Positions 1-7,302 of a stretch of 10,818 nucleotides of DNA are shown one piece after another. How positions within the stretch are numbered: position 1 is the stretch's first letter; each line of letters starts with the position of its first letter. Location: positions 1 through 10,818 of the forward strand of contig JAZQCD010000012.1 in assembly GCA_045546135.1 (NCBI GenBank), given 5' to 3'. The notes under the pieces were generated by a model. The model saw nothing but the letters and a program-made list of their open reading frames with translations. It made no database searches and was not told the origin of the DNA. A program made the position numbers and the translations under genes. This stretch comes from RUG13409 sp045546135 (GTDB taxonomy: Bacteria > Bacillota > Clostridia > Peptostreptococcales > Anaerovoracaceae).

Positions 1-719
1 ATGTCTCATATACCATGTTCGTCATACATATGGCAGGAGTCTCGGGAAGCTACGGAATACCCGTTACCGCTCCAAACAACCCGTCAAAGGGAGCCATAGA
101 TTTTGGCATGGAAGTACTAATGGCAAATCTTCTTGGTATGAAGGATCTTTCGCTTGCGCTTAGAAGAAGCTCTGACAAGATAGAAGAATTCGTAAGAGCA
201 TTTGATAAGCAGCATATAGATCCGGTCGTAGAAAAGGCTCTTGCTTCAGAGGGCCCCAATGCTAAGTATTGCTGGGATGCTTCGACCATGATGCTCGTCC
301 ATAACGTCCTAAGCCCTCAGCAGTTCGAAAGGTTTTATCTGCCGTCACTAAAGAAACTCTACGATGCATATGAATCAAAGGATATGCATGTAAGAGTCTT
401 TACTGAAGGAAAGATCCTGGGATTTAAGGACTACTTTAGTGACTACAAGAAAGGGACCCTTACATTCCACGTAGAGCAGGACGATCCATTGGAATTCAGA
501 AAAGAGCTTCCGAACGTTGCATTCATGGGCGGCCTTACTACAGTCATGCTGGCTGAATCCACTCCAAATGAGTGCGTGGAAGAGACAAAGAGGCTTTGCT
601 CTGAAATGGGCAACGGAGGCTTCATACTTTCAGAAAACAAGATGATGTCATACAGAAATGACTGCAGCAGCGAAAACTATCTTGCTGTCTGCAATTTCAT
701 GAAGGATCAGCAGCTTTAA
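1..719 (+). CDS. Uroporphyrinogen decarboxylase (URO-D) superfamily protein, C-terminal part
   Basis: The reading frame is open to the left edge of the window (codons from position 3 read V-S-Y-T before the first visible ATG at 15), so the gene starts upstream and only about 238 residues are seen. The layout is that of the URO-D/corrinoid-methyltransferase (MtaA/CmuA-like) TIM barrel: a central segment ending FYLPSLKKLYDAYE, then a strand with HVRVFTEG (from about 387), a late MGGL loop, and a final GNGGFILS strand (609-632) followed by a C-terminal helix. Thiol-activating members usually carry an H-x-C motif and a Cys after the last GGFIL strand. Here I see H-V-R and S-E-N-K instead, so zinc-dependent methyl transfer is doubtful. 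True heme-pathway HemE is unlikely. The next small ORF follows after 9 bases with its own strong ribosome binding site, so the genes are probably cotranscribed. The superfamily call is fairly firm; the substrate is unknown. Confidence 0.7.
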   Translation, partial: VSYTMFVIHMAGVSGSYGIPVTAPNNPSKGAIDFGMEVLMANLLGMKDLSLALRRSSDKIEEFVRAFDKQHIDPVVEKALASEGPNAKYCWDASTMMLVHNVLSPQQFERFYLPSLKKLYDAYESKDMHVRVFTEGKILGFKDYFSDYKKGTLTFHVEQDDPLEFRKELPNVAFMGGLTTVMLAESTPNECVEETKRLCSEMGNGGFILSENKMMSYRNDCSSENYLAVCNFMKDQQL

Positions 720-728
720 GGAGGAGAT

Positions 729-860
729 ATGAAAGATTTTGATTATACGACATATCCCGAAGGATATGAAAAACTCATGAACAAGATAATACCTTTCTAT
801 TTAAAACCTGCAAAGAAAATGCTCGTCGGTCTCTTTCTTCAGATACTGACTGACGATTAA
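729..860 (+). CDS. Small 43-residue protein of unknown function
   Basis: An ATG at 729 is preceded by AAGGAGG (718-724) with a 4-base gap, and the frame stops at TAA 858-860. The product, MKDFDYTTYPEGYEKLMNKI at its N-terminus, is rich in aromatic and lysine residues. Its second half holds a short hydrophobic stretch (MLVGLFLQIL) and it ends in acidic TDD. I do not recognise the family. It sits 9 bases after the URO-D-type gene and 11 bases before the membrane-protein gene, which has its own GGGAGG site, so it fills what would otherwise be a 150-base gap in an operon. The near-consensus ribosome binding site is the main evidence that it is translated. It may be a membrane-associated accessory peptide for one of its neighbours; that is inference only. 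Confidence 0.55.
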   Translation: MKDFDYTTYPEGYEKLMNKIIPFYLKPAKKMLVGLFLQILTDD

Positions 861-871
861 GGGAGGATATC

Positions 872-1360
872 ATGAGCAAAAAAGAAGGTTTCACATTTGG
901 ACTTGCGCTTCTTGACGCAGTTCCTGTCGTAGCATTCGGAATAGATATGGTGCTCCTTGCAAAGCCCCTTCAAAGCAAACTCTTCCTGGTCGGAGCGATC
1001 TTTTCCATATTGGCAGGGACCTGCATGGTAGTATACAAACTCATACTTGCAGGAGCAGGGAAAGAGGTCCCTGTTCTTAAAAGGATGATGCCAATTGGAA
1101 TGACACTTGGCTGGGTCCTCATGATAGCAGCTGCTGTCATAAAGAGAAAGAGTATAAGCTTTCCTGCCATCTGGGCTGATGTAAGTTCAATGCCTGCATG
1201 CATATTTTTTATCCTTGGTATTGCATTTTTTGCAGCATTCATCATATATTTCAAAACGAAGTTCAATGCTGATTCAGCAAGGGACAACTGGATAGAGGAG
1301 ATACTCAACGCAGGAACACAGGTCTTCATACTCATAGGAGTATGGCTATCAGTACACTAA
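872..1360 (+). CDS. Small multi-pass membrane protein of unknown function
   Basis: The 162-residue product has about five hydrophobic segments (roughly residues 8-30, 37-60, 73-91, 105-127 and 145-161). They are separated by short basic or acidic loops such as KEVPVLKR (64-71) and KTKFNADSARDNW (128-140). No catalytic, transporter-signature or ATP-binding motif is visible. The ATG at 872 is preceded by GGGAGG (861-866) with 5 bases between, so the start is well supported. It is the last gene of the left-hand operon: a terminator hairpin begins 18 bases after its stop codon. The order URO-D protein, 43-residue ORF, membrane protein suggests a joint role, but the sequence does not show what it is. 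I do not recognise a named family. Confidence 0.75.
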   Translation: MSKKEGFTFGLALLDAVPVVAFGIDMVLLAKPLQSKLFLVGAIFSILAGTCMVVYKLILAGAGKEVPVLKRMMPIGMTLGWVLMIAAAVIKRKSISFPAIWADVSSMPACIFFILGIAFFAAFIIYFKTKFNADSARDNWIEEILNAGTQVFILIGVWLSVH

Positions 1361-1377
1361 AAAAATATCAATATTTG

Positions 1378-1405
1378 AAGCCCGGTCTTCTGATCGGACT
1401 TTTTT
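1378..1405 (+). terminator. Intrinsic terminator closing the URO-D operon
   Basis: The arms AAGCCCGGTC (1378-1387) and GATCGGACTT (1392-1401) pair over ten positions with one G-T wobble and one C-A mismatch, closing a TTCT loop. A run of six T (1400-1405) overlaps the end of the 3' arm. It lies 17 bases past the stop of the membrane-protein gene and separates that operon from the polysaccharide genes starting at 1451. Confidence 0.75.
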
Positions 1406-1450
1406 ATGATACAATAAGATGTTTGAATTTTTTTAAAGGAAAAGAATCAT

Positions 1451-2350
1451 ATGGATCCAAAGGTCAGCATAATTCTTGCAACATACAATTCAGATCTTGA
1501 AAAAACAAAAGAAAGTCTTCTTTCATGCATGAATCAGGAAGGCATAGATATTGAGATCATCATAGCCGATGATGGATCTAAAGACAGCCACGAAGAGGAA
1601 CTGAAAGAGTTTTTCAAAGAGAATGATTTTGACCGTTTCTCAATGGTCATGAACAAAGAAAATCACGGTACTGTCAAAAATCTTTTATCAGGCACTGAAA
1701 AAGCAAAGGGACAGTATGTGAAGTTCCTAAGCCCCGGAGACTTGCTTCTTGGAAAGGACCTATTGAAAGACTGGGTATCACGGACTGAAGAAAAAGAGGC
1801 TGCATGGTCATTTTGCGATGTCCTTTGCTACCATATGGAAAACGGCAAAAAAGTGATCACACAAGAATACGGACATCCTCAGGACCTTTCTGCGTACTTA
1901 AAGAAAGATGAAGAAAGAGCAATGTGGAACTATATAGTACTCATGGATACAGCTATTGGAGCTGCAGTTTTGGGGAAAACGAAGTCTGTAAAAAAGTATC
2001 TCAAAGAAGTTTCTGAAGCAGGTGTCATATATACGGAGGACAATATCTGGAGACTTATGTTCTTTGACGGACACAGAGGACTTTTTTACGGCAGCGGCAA
2101 GGTCCTTTATGAATATGGGGACGGAGGTATATCCACATCCGGAAACGACAGGTGGGCAAAGCGCATTAGGGATGACAACCATAAAACAGACGAGATCATT
2201 ATAAGCAGGGTGGTTACGGATCCATTTAAAAAGAAGATACAAAACTATCTTGCAAAGGATGTACCTACGAGTAAAAAACTCCTTACAAAGTACAATCTTG
2301 GATACTATATAAAGACAAAACTATTCACAAGAAAAACAGCAAAGGAATAA
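1451..2350 (+). CDS. Family 2 glycosyltransferase (GT-A fold)
   Basis: The 299-residue protein opens with the GT2 nucleotide-binding strand PKVSIILATYNS (3-14), followed by IIIADDGSKDS (37-46). It then has the N-x-G-T helix region (NHGTVKNLLSG, 71-81) and YVKFLSPGDLLLG (89-101), where the metal-binding DxD normally sits. A TEDN at 195-198 fits the catalytic-base ED motif. It should transfer a sugar from a nucleotide-sugar to a glycan acceptor on the cytoplasmic face of the membrane. The DxD position reads SPGD, so only its last Asp is kept. The C-terminal tail is basic and has no clear membrane segment. The ATG has AAAGGA (1435-1440) 10 bases upstream. It is the first gene of the polysaccharide block, and the next gene begins 7 bases after its stop. 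Donor and acceptor sugars cannot be read from the sequence. Confidence 0.88.
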   Translation: MDPKVSIILATYNSDLEKTKESLLSCMNQEGIDIEIIIADDGSKDSHEEELKEFFKENDFDRFSMVMNKENHGTVKNLLSGTEKAKGQYVKFLSPGDLLLGKDLLKDWVSRTEEKEAAWSFCDVLCYHMENGKKVITQEYGHPQDLSAYLKKDEERAMWNYIVLMDTAIGAAVLGKTKSVKKYLKEVSEAGVIYTEDNIWRLMFFDGHRGLFYGSGKVLYEYGDGGISTSGNDRWAKRIRDDNHKTDEIIISRVVTDPFKKKIQNYLAKDVPTSKKLLTKYNLGYYIKTKLFTRKTAKE

Positions 2351-2357
2351 ATAGCCA

Positions 2358-3587
2358 ATGGAAAAGGTTCAGCATATATTCATAGCAGGGAGCAAGAGCA
2401 TAGGTCAGTACGGAGGATATGAGACCTTCGTAAGCAAGCTCCTTGAGCAGCATCAAAATGATATGTCCATAAAGTATCACATTGCCTGCAAAGCAAACGG
2501 CGACGGATGCATGGACGAATCAAAACTAGACAGAGTCACAGTTACAAAAAGGAATGAAGACGGATCCGTATCTGAATTTGAATATATGAACGCTCATGTA
2601 TTCAAGATCAAGTGCCCAAATATAGGGCCTGCTGTTGCTATATATTATGACTGCAAAGCAATAGAATATTCCATCGAATATTGCAAAGAAAATGATATCA
2701 AGGACCCTGTCTTCTATATCCTTGCATGCAGGATAGGACCCTTCCTTGGATCTTTAAAAAGAAAGATCAAAGCCATAGGCGGGACACTTGCTTTAAATCC
2801 TGACGGACATGAATGGAAGAGAAAGAAGTGGGCAGCTCCTGTCAGAGCTTACTGGAAGTGGTCAGAAAAGCTCATGGTAAAAAGATCCGATATCATCGTA
2901 TGCGATTCTGTAAACATAGAAAAGTATATAAAGGATGAATACGAACATCCAAATACAACATATATAGCTTACGGCGCTGATGTAAGGCCATCTATACTTT
3001 CTGACGATAATGAAAAGTATACGTCCTGGATGGACAAGTTCTCCTTAAAGAGCAAGGAATACTACCTCATAGTAGGCAGGTTCGTTCCCGAAAACAATTA
3101 CGAGACCATAATAAGAGAATTCATGAAGTCAGATTCTAAAAAGGATCTTGTCATCATAACAAATCTCAATGATAAGCTTAAAGCTGCGCTCGAGGACAGT
3201 CTTCACTTTTCAAAAGACCAAAGAGTCAAATTCGTAGGTACTGTATACGATCAGGAGCTCCTCAAAAAGATAAGAGAAAATGCTTTTGCATACTTTCACG
3301 GTCATGAGGTGGGCGGTACAAATCCAAGCCTTCTTGAATCGCTCGGAAGCACGGAACTGAACCTTCTTCTTGATGTAGGCTTTAACAAAGAGGTGGCAAA
3401 GGACGGTGCTCTTTACTGGACAAAGGAAGAAGGCGATCTTTGCAAAGTCATAGGAAGAGCAGAGGTCATGGGCGAAGAGGAAAGATCAGAATTTGCAAAA
3501 AAAGCAAAGGCCAGGATCAAAGACAGCTACAGCTGGGAGTTCATTGCATCTGAGTACAAAAGGCTTTGGGCGAGTCTCAAATCTTGA
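2358..3587 (+). CDS. DUF1972-type GT4 glycosyltransferase, rhamnosyltransferase-like
   Basis: The 409-residue protein is GT-B type. The N-terminal domain begins HIFIAGSKSIGQYGGYETFV (6-25), matching the DUF1972 signature (G-x-YGG-x-ETF) of Cps2T and GacB-like enzymes. It also carries NPDGHEWKRKKW (147-158), very like the NxDGxEWKRxKW motif of that group. The C-terminal domain has the GT4 hinge YYLIVGRFVPENN (235-247) and HGHEVGGTNPSLLE (314-327), the usual nucleotide-sugar-binding loop in this subfamily. Characterised members transfer rhamnose (Cps2T, beta-1,4-L-rhamnosyl) onto the first lipid-linked sugar, so a role early in repeat-unit assembly with a dTDP-rhamnose donor is plausible and agrees with the rmlA that follows. 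The start has AAAGGA (2341-2346) within the end of the previous gene. An 83-base AT-rich gap follows. Confidence 0.85.
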   Translation: MEKVQHIFIAGSKSIGQYGGYETFVSKLLEQHQNDMSIKYHIACKANGDGCMDESKLDRVTVTKRNEDGSVSEFEYMNAHVFKIKCPNIGPAVAIYYDCKAIEYSIEYCKENDIKDPVFYILACRIGPFLGSLKRKIKAIGGTLALNPDGHEWKRKKWAAPVRAYWKWSEKLMVKRSDIIVCDSVNIEKYIKDEYEHPNTTYIAYGADVRPSILSDDNEKYTSWMDKFSLKSKEYYLIVGRFVPENNYETIIREFMKSDSKKDLVIITNLNDKLKAALEDSLHFSKDQRVKFVGTVYDQELLKKIRENAFAYFHGHEVGGTNPSLLESLGSTELNLLLDVGFNKEVAKDGALYWTKEEGDLCKVIGRAEVMGEEERSEFAKKAKARIKDSYSWEFIASEYKRLWASLKS

Positions 3588-3657
3588 TTTTATTACCATG
3601 ATTTGATATTCTTAAGTTTATAGTTTTTGCATTAAAAAAGTAGCTATCATTTAGTAC

Positions 3658-3665
3658 GGAGGAAA
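3658..3665 (+). promoter_or_regulatory. Ribosome binding site fixing a TTG start
   Basis: GGAGGAAA ends 5 bases before a TTG codon at 3671. The frame then reads straight into the invariant N-terminal K-G-I-V-L-A-G-G of the nucleotidyltransferase, so no later start is acceptable. The noncanonical start is therefore well supported by both the ribosome binding site and the protein family. Confidence 0.75.
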
Positions 3666-3670
3666 TACAT

Positions 3671-4558
3671 TTGAAAGGTATAGTTTTAGCAGGCGGCAGC
3701 GGTACGCGTCTTTATCCGCTTACAAAGGTAACGTCTAAACAGCTTTTGCCCATATATGATAAACCGATGGTCTATTATCCTTTGAGCACCTTGATGCTTG
3801 CAGGGATAAAGGACATACTCATAATATCTACACCTGATGATACGCCGAGATTTGAAGCACTCCTTGGTGACGGAAGCCAGTTCGGCATATCACTTCAGTA
3901 CAAGGTACAGCCTTCTCCTGACGGACTTGCTCAGGCATTCATCCTCGGAGAAGAGTTCCTCGGTGATGAAGCAGGCGCTATGATACTGGGAGATAATATC
4001 TTCCACGGAAACGGATTCAGGACGCTTCTTAAAGAAGCAGTAAAAAATGCAGAAGAAAACAAGAGAGCAACAGTCTTCGGATACTATGTCACCGATCCCG
4101 AAAGGTTCGGCGTAGTGGAATTTGACGAGAACGGAAAGGCTCTCAGCATAGAAGAAAAACCAAAGGAACCAAAGTCTAACTATGCAGTCACCGGTCTTTA
4201 TTTCTATCCGTCAGGAGTAAGCAAGAAGGCCAATGAAGTAAAGCCTTCTGCAAGAGGAGAACTTGAGATAACCACCCTCAACGAGATGTATCTTGATGAA
4301 GGAAAACTCGATGTCCAGCTGCTGGGACGCGGCTTTGCATGGCTCGATACAGGAACGATGGATTCTCTCCTTACTGCATCCAATTATGTTGAAATGATAC
4401 AGACAAGGCAGGGCATAACTATCTCCGCACCTGAAGAGATAGCATTCATAAACGGATTCATAGACAAGGATATACTGTTAAAGTCTGCCGATGCCTACGG
4501 AAAGAGCCCTTACGGCCAGCATTTAAGAGCTGTGGCGGAAGGGAAGGTCAAGTATTAA
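3671..4558 (+). CDS. rmlA: Glucose-1-phosphate thymidylyltransferase
   Basis: This enzyme makes dTDP-glucose from dTTP and glucose-1-phosphate, the first step of dTDP-L-rhamnose and other dTDP-deoxysugar pathways. At 295 residues it is full family length. The motifs are all present in order: GGSGTRLYPLT (8-18), TSKQLLPIYDKPM (21-33), QPSPDGLAQAF (80-90), ILGDNIFHG (105-113), EEKP followed by the SNYAVTGLYFY strand, and GRGFAWLDTGTMDSL near the C-terminal third. Translation starts at TTG with a strong GGAGG site. The preceding AT-rich gap (3588-3670) may hold a promoter, but I could not find a convincing -35/-10 pair. Its stop codon abuts the ATG of the LicD gene. RmlB, RmlC and RmlD are not in the window, so the final sugar is inferred; rhamnose is favoured by two rhamnosyltransferase-like neighbours. 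Confidence 0.95.
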   Translation: MKGIVLAGGSGTRLYPLTKVTSKQLLPIYDKPMVYYPLSTLMLAGIKDILIISTPDDTPRFEALLGDGSQFGISLQYKVQPSPDGLAQAFILGEEFLGDEAGAMILGDNIFHGNGFRTLLKEAVKNAEENKRATVFGYYVTDPERFGVVEFDENGKALSIEEKPKEPKSNYAVTGLYFYPSGVSKKANEVKPSARGELEITTLNEMYLDEGKLDVQLLGRGFAWLDTGTMDSLLTASNYVEMIQTRQGITISAPEEIAFINGFIDKDILLKSADAYGKSPYGQHLRAVAEGKVKY

Positions 4559-5389
4559 ATGAGCGAAGTTCTTTCACTTAGAGAAGTACAGGAATGCTCT
4601 CTTGAAATACTTAAAAAGATTGATGCTATCTGCAGAGAGCAAGGCCTTACATACTATATTTTCTACGGAAGTCTCATAGGCGCTATAAGGCACAAGGGAT
4701 TCATTCCTTGGGATGATGACCTTGATATCGCTATGCCAAGAGATGACTATGAAAAGCTCCTCGTATATTTTGATGAGAACAAGGAGGCTCTTTTGCCTTT
4801 AAAACTTTTCGACTGGAAAAGAGTCAAGGATTACCCTTATGACCTTGCAAGGATAAGCGATACATCCTACCGCATGATCCCAGAAAACGAAAAGGAATGC
4901 GGCATGGGTACCTTCATAGATATCTATGTCATAGACGGCATGGGAAATGACTACAAAGCAGCTGTAAAAAACAAGAGGATGACAGCAAGACTATCTTCCC
5001 TTGGATTCCTTGCCACAAGAAAGAGATATGCAAGGGACAATACAAAGAGCACTCTTAAGATGATCATAAAGGTCCCTGCATTCATAGGAGCAAAGATCAT
5101 AGGTAAGAGATGGATCTTCAGCAAGATAGACAGTCTGTCAGATATCTATCCTATCGAAAGCAGCAAATACGTAGCCAATACTGCCTGGTCTACAGGAGTA
5201 GAGGAAAGCATCTTCAAAAAGGAATGGTTCGACCATACCATAGATGTGCCCTTTGAAGATGCGGTATTCAAAGCTCCGTCCGGTTATGATGAGCTGTTAA
5301 GGCAGCTTTACGGCGACTATATGCAGCTGCCTCCCGAAGAGGATAGGACTCAGCAGCATTTTTATTCCATAGTAAAGAGGGAGAATTGA
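4559..5389 (+). CDS. LicD-family phosphotransferase
   Basis: The 276-residue protein belongs to the LicD/fukutin family (nucleotidyltransferase fold). This family transfers phosphocholine or another phospho-alcohol from a CDP-alcohol onto a sugar; LicD uses CDP-choline, and human fukutin and FKRP use CDP-ribitol. The signature is intact: FYGSLIGAIRHKGFIPWDDD (35-54) followed by LDIAMPRDDY, where the WDDDLD acidic cluster (51-56) provides metal ligands. GTFIDIYVIDGM (117-128) and the C-terminal YGDYMQLPPEE (251-261) are also present, with H267 shortly after. There is no membrane segment. The ATG at 4559 directly follows the rmlA stop codon with no spacer, and its ribosome binding site (GGAAGGGAAGG) lies inside rmlA, implying translational coupling. 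The TagD-like cytidylyltransferase encoded at 8430 is a plausible source of its CDP-activated donor. The family is certain; the transferred group is unknown. Confidence 0.88.
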   Translation: MSEVLSLREVQECSLEILKKIDAICREQGLTYYIFYGSLIGAIRHKGFIPWDDDLDIAMPRDDYEKLLVYFDENKEALLPLKLFDWKRVKDYPYDLARISDTSYRMIPENEKECGMGTFIDIYVIDGMGNDYKAAVKNKRMTARLSSLGFLATRKRYARDNTKSTLKMIIKVPAFIGAKIIGKRWIFSKIDSLSDIYPIESSKYVANTAWSTGVEESIFKKEWFDHTIDVPFEDAVFKAPSGYDELLRQLYGDYMQLPPEEDRTQQHFYSIVKREN

Positions 5390-5396
5390 CCCGGAA

Positions 5397-6359
5397 ATGA
5401 CTCTCAAAGAGACCATCGCAGTCTTCAAAAAGAAGGGCGGAAGCTCACTTCTAAAGCAATATCTCAAAGGAGGCGCCTTTTTTACGGCAGCCTCTGAATT
5501 CGTGTTGCTTGGAAAAGACAGGACGGCTCTTGAAATACTAAGGCTTGCAGCCGGTTTTAAGATCAAGAAGAAACTCTCTAAAAAATATGGCAGGTATATC
5601 AGCGAGTTTGAGCAAAAATATGATGCTTCCTTAGAGCACAAGTCATCAGACAAGGTCTGGATATGCTGGCTGCAGGGTATAGACAAGGCTCCTTTGCTTG
5701 TTCAAAAGTGCTATGAAGAAGCAAAGAAGATGCTTCCAAGGAAGGATATAGTCCTTATCACAGAAGATAATTACAAAGACTATGTGACTTTCCCAGATCA
5801 CATCATCGACAAGTGGAAGAGAGGCGTCATAACTCATACCCATTTTACCGATCTTTTAAGGCTTGAACTTCTCATCAGATACGGCGGTCTTTGGCTGGAT
5901 GCTACTGTACTTTGTACAGAAAAAGAAGAGAATATCCCTGATTATTTCTTTGATTCAGAACTGTTCTTTTTCCAGACTCTAAAACCGGGAAGAGACGGTC
6001 ACTGCACATATATGTCCAGCTGGCTAATGAGCGCAAGGACCAATAACAAGGTTCTTTGTCTTACGAGAGATCTTTGCTATAAGTACTGGGAAACAAACGA
6101 TAAGATGGTGGACTATTTTCTCCTTCATGAGTTCATGTCCATTGTTCTTGACCGTTTCCCTAAAGAATGGAATGCTATAATCCCAAGAGATAATTCAACT
6201 CCTCACATATTGCTCCTTAGATTCTTCGATCAATACGATGAAAAACTTTGGAGATATATAAAGGAACAGAGTCCTTTCCATAAGCTTTCATACAAGTTTA
6301 CGGAAGATGAAATAAAGAAAAAAGGCACATTCTATGACGTGCTCTTTGGAGATAGGTAA
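5397..6359 (+). CDS. Capsular polysaccharide synthesis (GT32-like) glycosyltransferase
   Basis: The 320-residue protein has the hallmarks of the Caps_synth family of DxD-type sugar transferases. These are DKVWICWLQGIDKAPLLVQ (85-103), where this family begins its nucleotide-binding domain, and HFTDLLRLELLIRYGG (149-164) followed by LWLDATV (165-171), in which D168 stands for the metal-binding Asp. The first 80 residues are basic and amphipathic, with no clear signal peptide, and may associate with the membrane. A role adding a hexose to the growing repeat unit is inferred from the family. It starts 7 bases after the licD-type gene and overlaps the next gene by one base, so it sits in a tightly packed run of genes. 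Family assignment is good; the linkage is not predictable. Confidence 0.82.
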   Translation: MTLKETIAVFKKKGGSSLLKQYLKGGAFFTAASEFVLLGKDRTALEILRLAAGFKIKKKLSKKYGRYISEFEQKYDASLEHKSSDKVWICWLQGIDKAPLLVQKCYEEAKKMLPRKDIVLITEDNYKDYVTFPDHIIDKWKRGVITHTHFTDLLRLELLIRYGGLWLDATVLCTEKEENIPDYFFDSELFFFQTLKPGRDGHCTYMSSWLMSARTNNKVLCLTRDLCYKYWETNDKMVDYFLLHEFMSIVLDRFPKEWNAIIPRDNSTPHILLLRFFDQYDEKLWRYIKEQSPFHKLSYKFTEDEIKKKGTFYDVLFGDR

Positions 6360-7267
6360 TGCAAAAAATAGCAGTCCTTATGTCTACATACAACGGAGAG
6401 AATTACTTAAGGGAACAGATAGACTCCATATTAAAGCAGGAAGGAGATCTTGATATTTCCATCATAGTACGCGACGACGGTTCTTCTGACGGTACAAAGG
6501 GCATACTTGACGAATACAAAGATAAAGGAAAGCTTTACTGGTACTCAGGACCTAATATGGGACCTGCAGGGAGCTTCATAGACCTTGTAAAAAGGGATCC
6601 AGGCTTTGATTACTATGCTTTTGCCGATCAGGATGATGTGTGGTGCAGTGACAAACTTTCAAGAGCTGTAGAGAAGATAGGAGCAGCAGGTAAGCCTTTT
6701 GTTTACTGCGCTAATGCAAGGCTGGTAGGTCCTTCTCTTGAATATCTTGGAAGGAGCGTATACAAAAGCGCTCCTGCAACCGATCTGTTTGCTTTGTCCA
6801 TAGCCGGAGGTATCTTAGGCTGCACCATGGTATTCAATGATGCCCTTGCAAAGATCATAAGGGATCACGATGCGCCTTCAAAAATGGTCATGCATGACTT
6901 CCTTGTATGCGAGCTTTGCCTTGCTGTAGGAGGAAAAGTCATATTCGATGACCATGATTCCATAAATTACAGGCAGCATGGCAATAATACTGTAGGTGTA
7001 TCCAGAGGACTTGCAGGCAAGGTCAAAGAAAGATTAAAGGATATTACTACAAAGGCTAAAGTCAGCACTGCAGAGCAGGCATCAGAACTGCTTAGGATCT
7101 ATGGCAGTTTGATACCTGAAGAAAACAGGGCATGGCTCCAAAGGGTCTCATGCTACAGAGATTCTTTTGGCAAGCGCTTGTCACTTGCACTTACAAGCAA
7201 GACAAAATACGCATCAAAAAACAGCGCATTCAAATTAAGAGGCGCTTTGCTTTTTGGAAACAGATAA
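6359..7267 (+). CDS. Family 2 glycosyltransferase, rhamnosyltransferase type
   Basis: The 302-residue protein starts IAVLMSTYNGENYLREQIDS (4-23), then IIVRDDGSSDGT (35-46), and carries a complete FADQDDVW (88-95) metal/nucleotide motif. HD at 179-180 and YRQHGNNTVG (204-213) are typical of bacterial alpha-rhamnosyltransferases such as RgpB- and RfbF-like enzymes. It would use a dTDP- or UDP-sugar at the inner membrane face, and dTDP-rhamnose fits the rmlA and DUF1972-type neighbours. Its ATG overlaps the upstream stop codon in a TAATG arrangement, which indicates translational coupling. Unlike the first GT2 of the cluster, all acidic positions are conserved. A small hairpin follows its stop. 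The rhamnose specificity is an inference from motifs. Confidence 0.88.
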   Translation: MQKIAVLMSTYNGENYLREQIDSILKQEGDLDISIIVRDDGSSDGTKGILDEYKDKGKLYWYSGPNMGPAGSFIDLVKRDPGFDYYAFADQDDVWCSDKLSRAVEKIGAAGKPFVYCANARLVGPSLEYLGRSVYKSAPATDLFALSIAGGILGCTMVFNDALAKIIRDHDAPSKMVMHDFLVCELCLAVGGKVIFDDHDSINYRQHGNNTVGVSRGLAGKVKERLKDITTKAKVSTAEQASELLRIYGSLIPEENRAWLQRVSCYRDSFGKRLSLALTSKTKYASKNSAFKLRGALLFGNR

Positions 7268-7275
7268 AATTTTAG

Positions 7276-7291
7276 GCTCTATATGTAGAGC
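7276..7291 (+). other. Intergenic inverted repeat (short RNA hairpin)
   Basis: GCTCTA (7276-7281) and TAGAGC (7286-7291) are perfect complements around a TATG loop. They lie between the GT2 stop and the aminotransferase ribosome binding site. No T-run follows, so it does not look like an intrinsic terminator. It could be an mRNA processing or stability element, or chance. Confidence 0.35.
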
Positions 7292-7298
7292 ATTTAGT

Positions 7299-7302
7299 GG
7301 AG
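7299..7302 (+). promoter_or_regulatory. Ribosome binding site deciding the aminotransferase start
   Basis: GGAG at 7299-7302 lies 9 bases before the ATG at 7312. An in-frame GTG at 7297 overlaps this site and an in-frame ATG at 7303 directly abuts it, so neither can use it. The family also normally begins close to the F-T-x-G-P motif, which is right at the start when translation begins at 7312. Confidence 0.65.

Noticed and set aside
970..1335. Antisense open frame of 121 codons inside the membrane-protein gene
   Set aside because: It lies wholly inside a well-supported gene and has no ribosome binding site or recognisable motif. The same applies to other opposite-strand frames, such as 1898-2242, 5297-5686 and 8001-8297.
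1405..1415. Promoter -10 box (TATGAT or TACAAT) for the polysaccharide genes
   Set aside because: The hexamers look reasonable, but no acceptable -35 element lies 16-18 bases upstream; that space is the terminator stem. Kept only as a possibility.
3603..3650. Promoter before rmlA (TTGATA at 3603-3608, TATAGT at 3619-3624, TATCAT at 3645-3650)
   Set aside because: None of the pairs has a spacing near 17 bases, and the region is AT-rich enough to give such hexamers by chance.
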